From assembly GCA_949316235.1 (NCBI GenBank), contig OX438755.1:20297151-20361150 (forward strand): a stretch of DNA of 64,000 nt, given 5' to 3'. The notes under the pieces were generated by a model that worked only from the letters and a program-made list of their open reading frames with translations, did no database searches and had not been told where the DNA came from. Of the stretch, positions 63,273 through 64,000 are shown one piece after another. This DNA comes from Oegoconia quadripuncta (taxonomy: Eukaryota; Arthropoda; Insecta; Lepidoptera; Autostichidae). A program made the position numbers and the translations under genes. Every line of letters begins with the position of its first letter. Positions within the stretch are counted from its first letter, which is position 1.

Positions 63273-63359
63273 GTAAGTGTCACTGCTGGAATTGAGCCTC
63301 CAAAAATAAGCAGCCAGTGTATATCTTGGCATCTAAGGTAACAAGAACCATCTAGCAAT

Positions 63360-63672
63360 AACCACCTCCGTGGTTCAATGTAAACAACATTGGGTTTACG
63401 TTTCGGAGGTCGCGGGTTCGATCCCCAGCGGGGTACATGTTTAAGTACTCGGTTTGGTTGGTGGTAGGGCTTTTTAAATGTCCGCCTAGCTAGTTACAAC
63501 CATCTTATCATAATAGCATTGTAGTGTTCCGGTTGTCAGAGATAAGATAGCCAGTCCCCCAAATGTGTTGGGGTTTCCGGGTCAGTACGCTTCCACCTTC
63601 GACCTCATCTTCACTTAACATCAGGTGTGATTGAAGTCAAGTTCCAACCCGTTGTGCATTAAAAAAAATAAT
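63360..63672 (+). repeat. SINE family S1, nearly full length
   Basis: Head CACCTCCGTGGTTCAATGTA, B box GGTTCGATCCCC, body with a small internal deletion, poly-A from 63661. Confidence 0.85.
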
Positions 63673-63789
63673 AAGAAACACCAACCTTAATCGCCATTTG
63701 TGATGACTTGAGAATTGCCTCCTTTTTTTATTAAAAATAAAGATTTCGTTATTATTACCAGTTATTCAAACAAATCGTAATGGCTTATT

Positions 63790-63970
63790 CCTTCGGCCTG
63801 AAGCACTCGTGGCGCAGTCGCAATCGCTATACGTTTTTGACTAGCGAAGTTAAGCAATGTCTGGCGGAGCCAGTCCTTGGATGGGTGACGCATTTTTCCT
63901 TAATTCGTAGGGCACGTTAAAAAGTGTGTATGTCGGAAAAGAAGTTTCCCCCTTACACACCCTATTTCTT
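63790..63970 (+). repeat. 5S rRNA-like SINE fragment
   Basis: 63846-63890 closely follows the internal control region and 3' half of 5S rRNA: AGCGAAGTTAAGCAATGTCT, then AGTCCTTGGATGGGTGACG. The 5' half of 5S is missing or replaced, and the tail (AAGTTTCCCCCTTACACACC) is not 5S. This is a 5S-derived SINE or a processed fragment, not a working rRNA gene. Confidence 0.65.
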
Positions 63971-64000
63971 TCTTTAATTAGCAATTGGGGTAGCAATAGG

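Larger units (their letters stand above)
43422..62099 (+). mobile_element. BEL/Pao-like, gag-only LTR retrotransposon with nested insertions
   Basis: It starts TG and ends CA, with 5-bp target duplications GGCTG on both sides. The 5' LTR is in two pieces (43422-43698 and 56918-57210) that total 570 bases, exactly the length of the 3' LTR at 61530-62099. The internal part is 57211-61529: primer-binding site, one gag-like gene, a long non-coding region with RNA hairpins, and a purine-rich tract. No protease, reverse transcriptase, RNase H or integrase was found, so it must rely on another element's enzymes. Confidence 0.85.

Noticed and set aside
63846..63890. Functional 5S rRNA gene
   Set aside because: Only the second half of 5S is recognisable, and the 5' half and terminator context are missing.

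Overview
This is a eukaryotic, AT-rich, very repeat-dense window, most likely from a moth or butterfly. The evidence is indirect: many copies of tRNA-derived SINEs and jockey/CR1-like LINE tails of the kind common in Lepidoptera, a BEL/Pao-type LTR element, PIF/Harbinger and hAT transposons, and host exons split by long repeat-filled introns. No prokaryotic operons, CRISPR arrays or intact tRNA genes were seen. All splice joins below were read by eye from GT/AG sites, reading phase and family similarity; none is backed by transcripts.

Layout. 0.3-2.0 kb: a three-exon Tc1-like DDE transposase gene (minus strand). 2-6.8 kb: repeats, including a decayed hAT remnant. 6.9-8.1 kb: an intact single-exon acid-lipase gene (plus strand) whose 3' flank is a SINE. 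11.5 kb to beyond the right end: a host gene for a CAT-family cationic amino-acid transporter (plus strand). Nine coding exons are recognised and keep a continuous reading frame across about 52 kb; the 3' end lies outside the window. The remaining sequence in this gene is intron, mostly transposons.

Intron 1 (21 kb) holds SINEs, a mariner fragment next to a 568-bp MITE, a hAT-type element with a perfect 8-bp target duplication that contains a LINE copy, a TAA-flanked MITE, and a 5.0-kb DDE transposon with an intact two-exon zinc-finger transposase. The 5' end of that transposon is duplicated in inverted orientation, and a 433-bp deletion derivative lies 11 kb away. Introns 2-6 carry LINE copies, SINEs and minisatellites.

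Intron 7 (19.6 kb) is a nested stack. A gag-only BEL/Pao-like retrotransposon (43422-62099, 5-bp target duplication GGCTG) has its 5' LTR split by a 13.2-kb PIF/Harbinger element. The Harbinger transposase exon 1 is split by a 4.4-kb element with an 8-bp duplication, which holds an inverted-arm structure with a possible USP-like protease reading frame and a LINE fragment. The two LTRs look identical and have the same length once the insertion is removed, so the stack is probably young.

The most unusual signal is inside the BEL element, between gag and the 3' LTR: a tandem series of RNA-hairpin units (59401-59759, with a further unit at 60301-60351). Both an outer 5-bp stem and an inner stem change sequence between units while staying complementary, and a 5'-side bulge stays nearly constant. 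This looks like a conserved structured RNA rather than a protein. A 5S-rRNA-like SINE fragment near the right end, a SINE hairpin just before CAT exon 2 and a SINE inserted a few bases after the exon 8 donor also deserve a second look.
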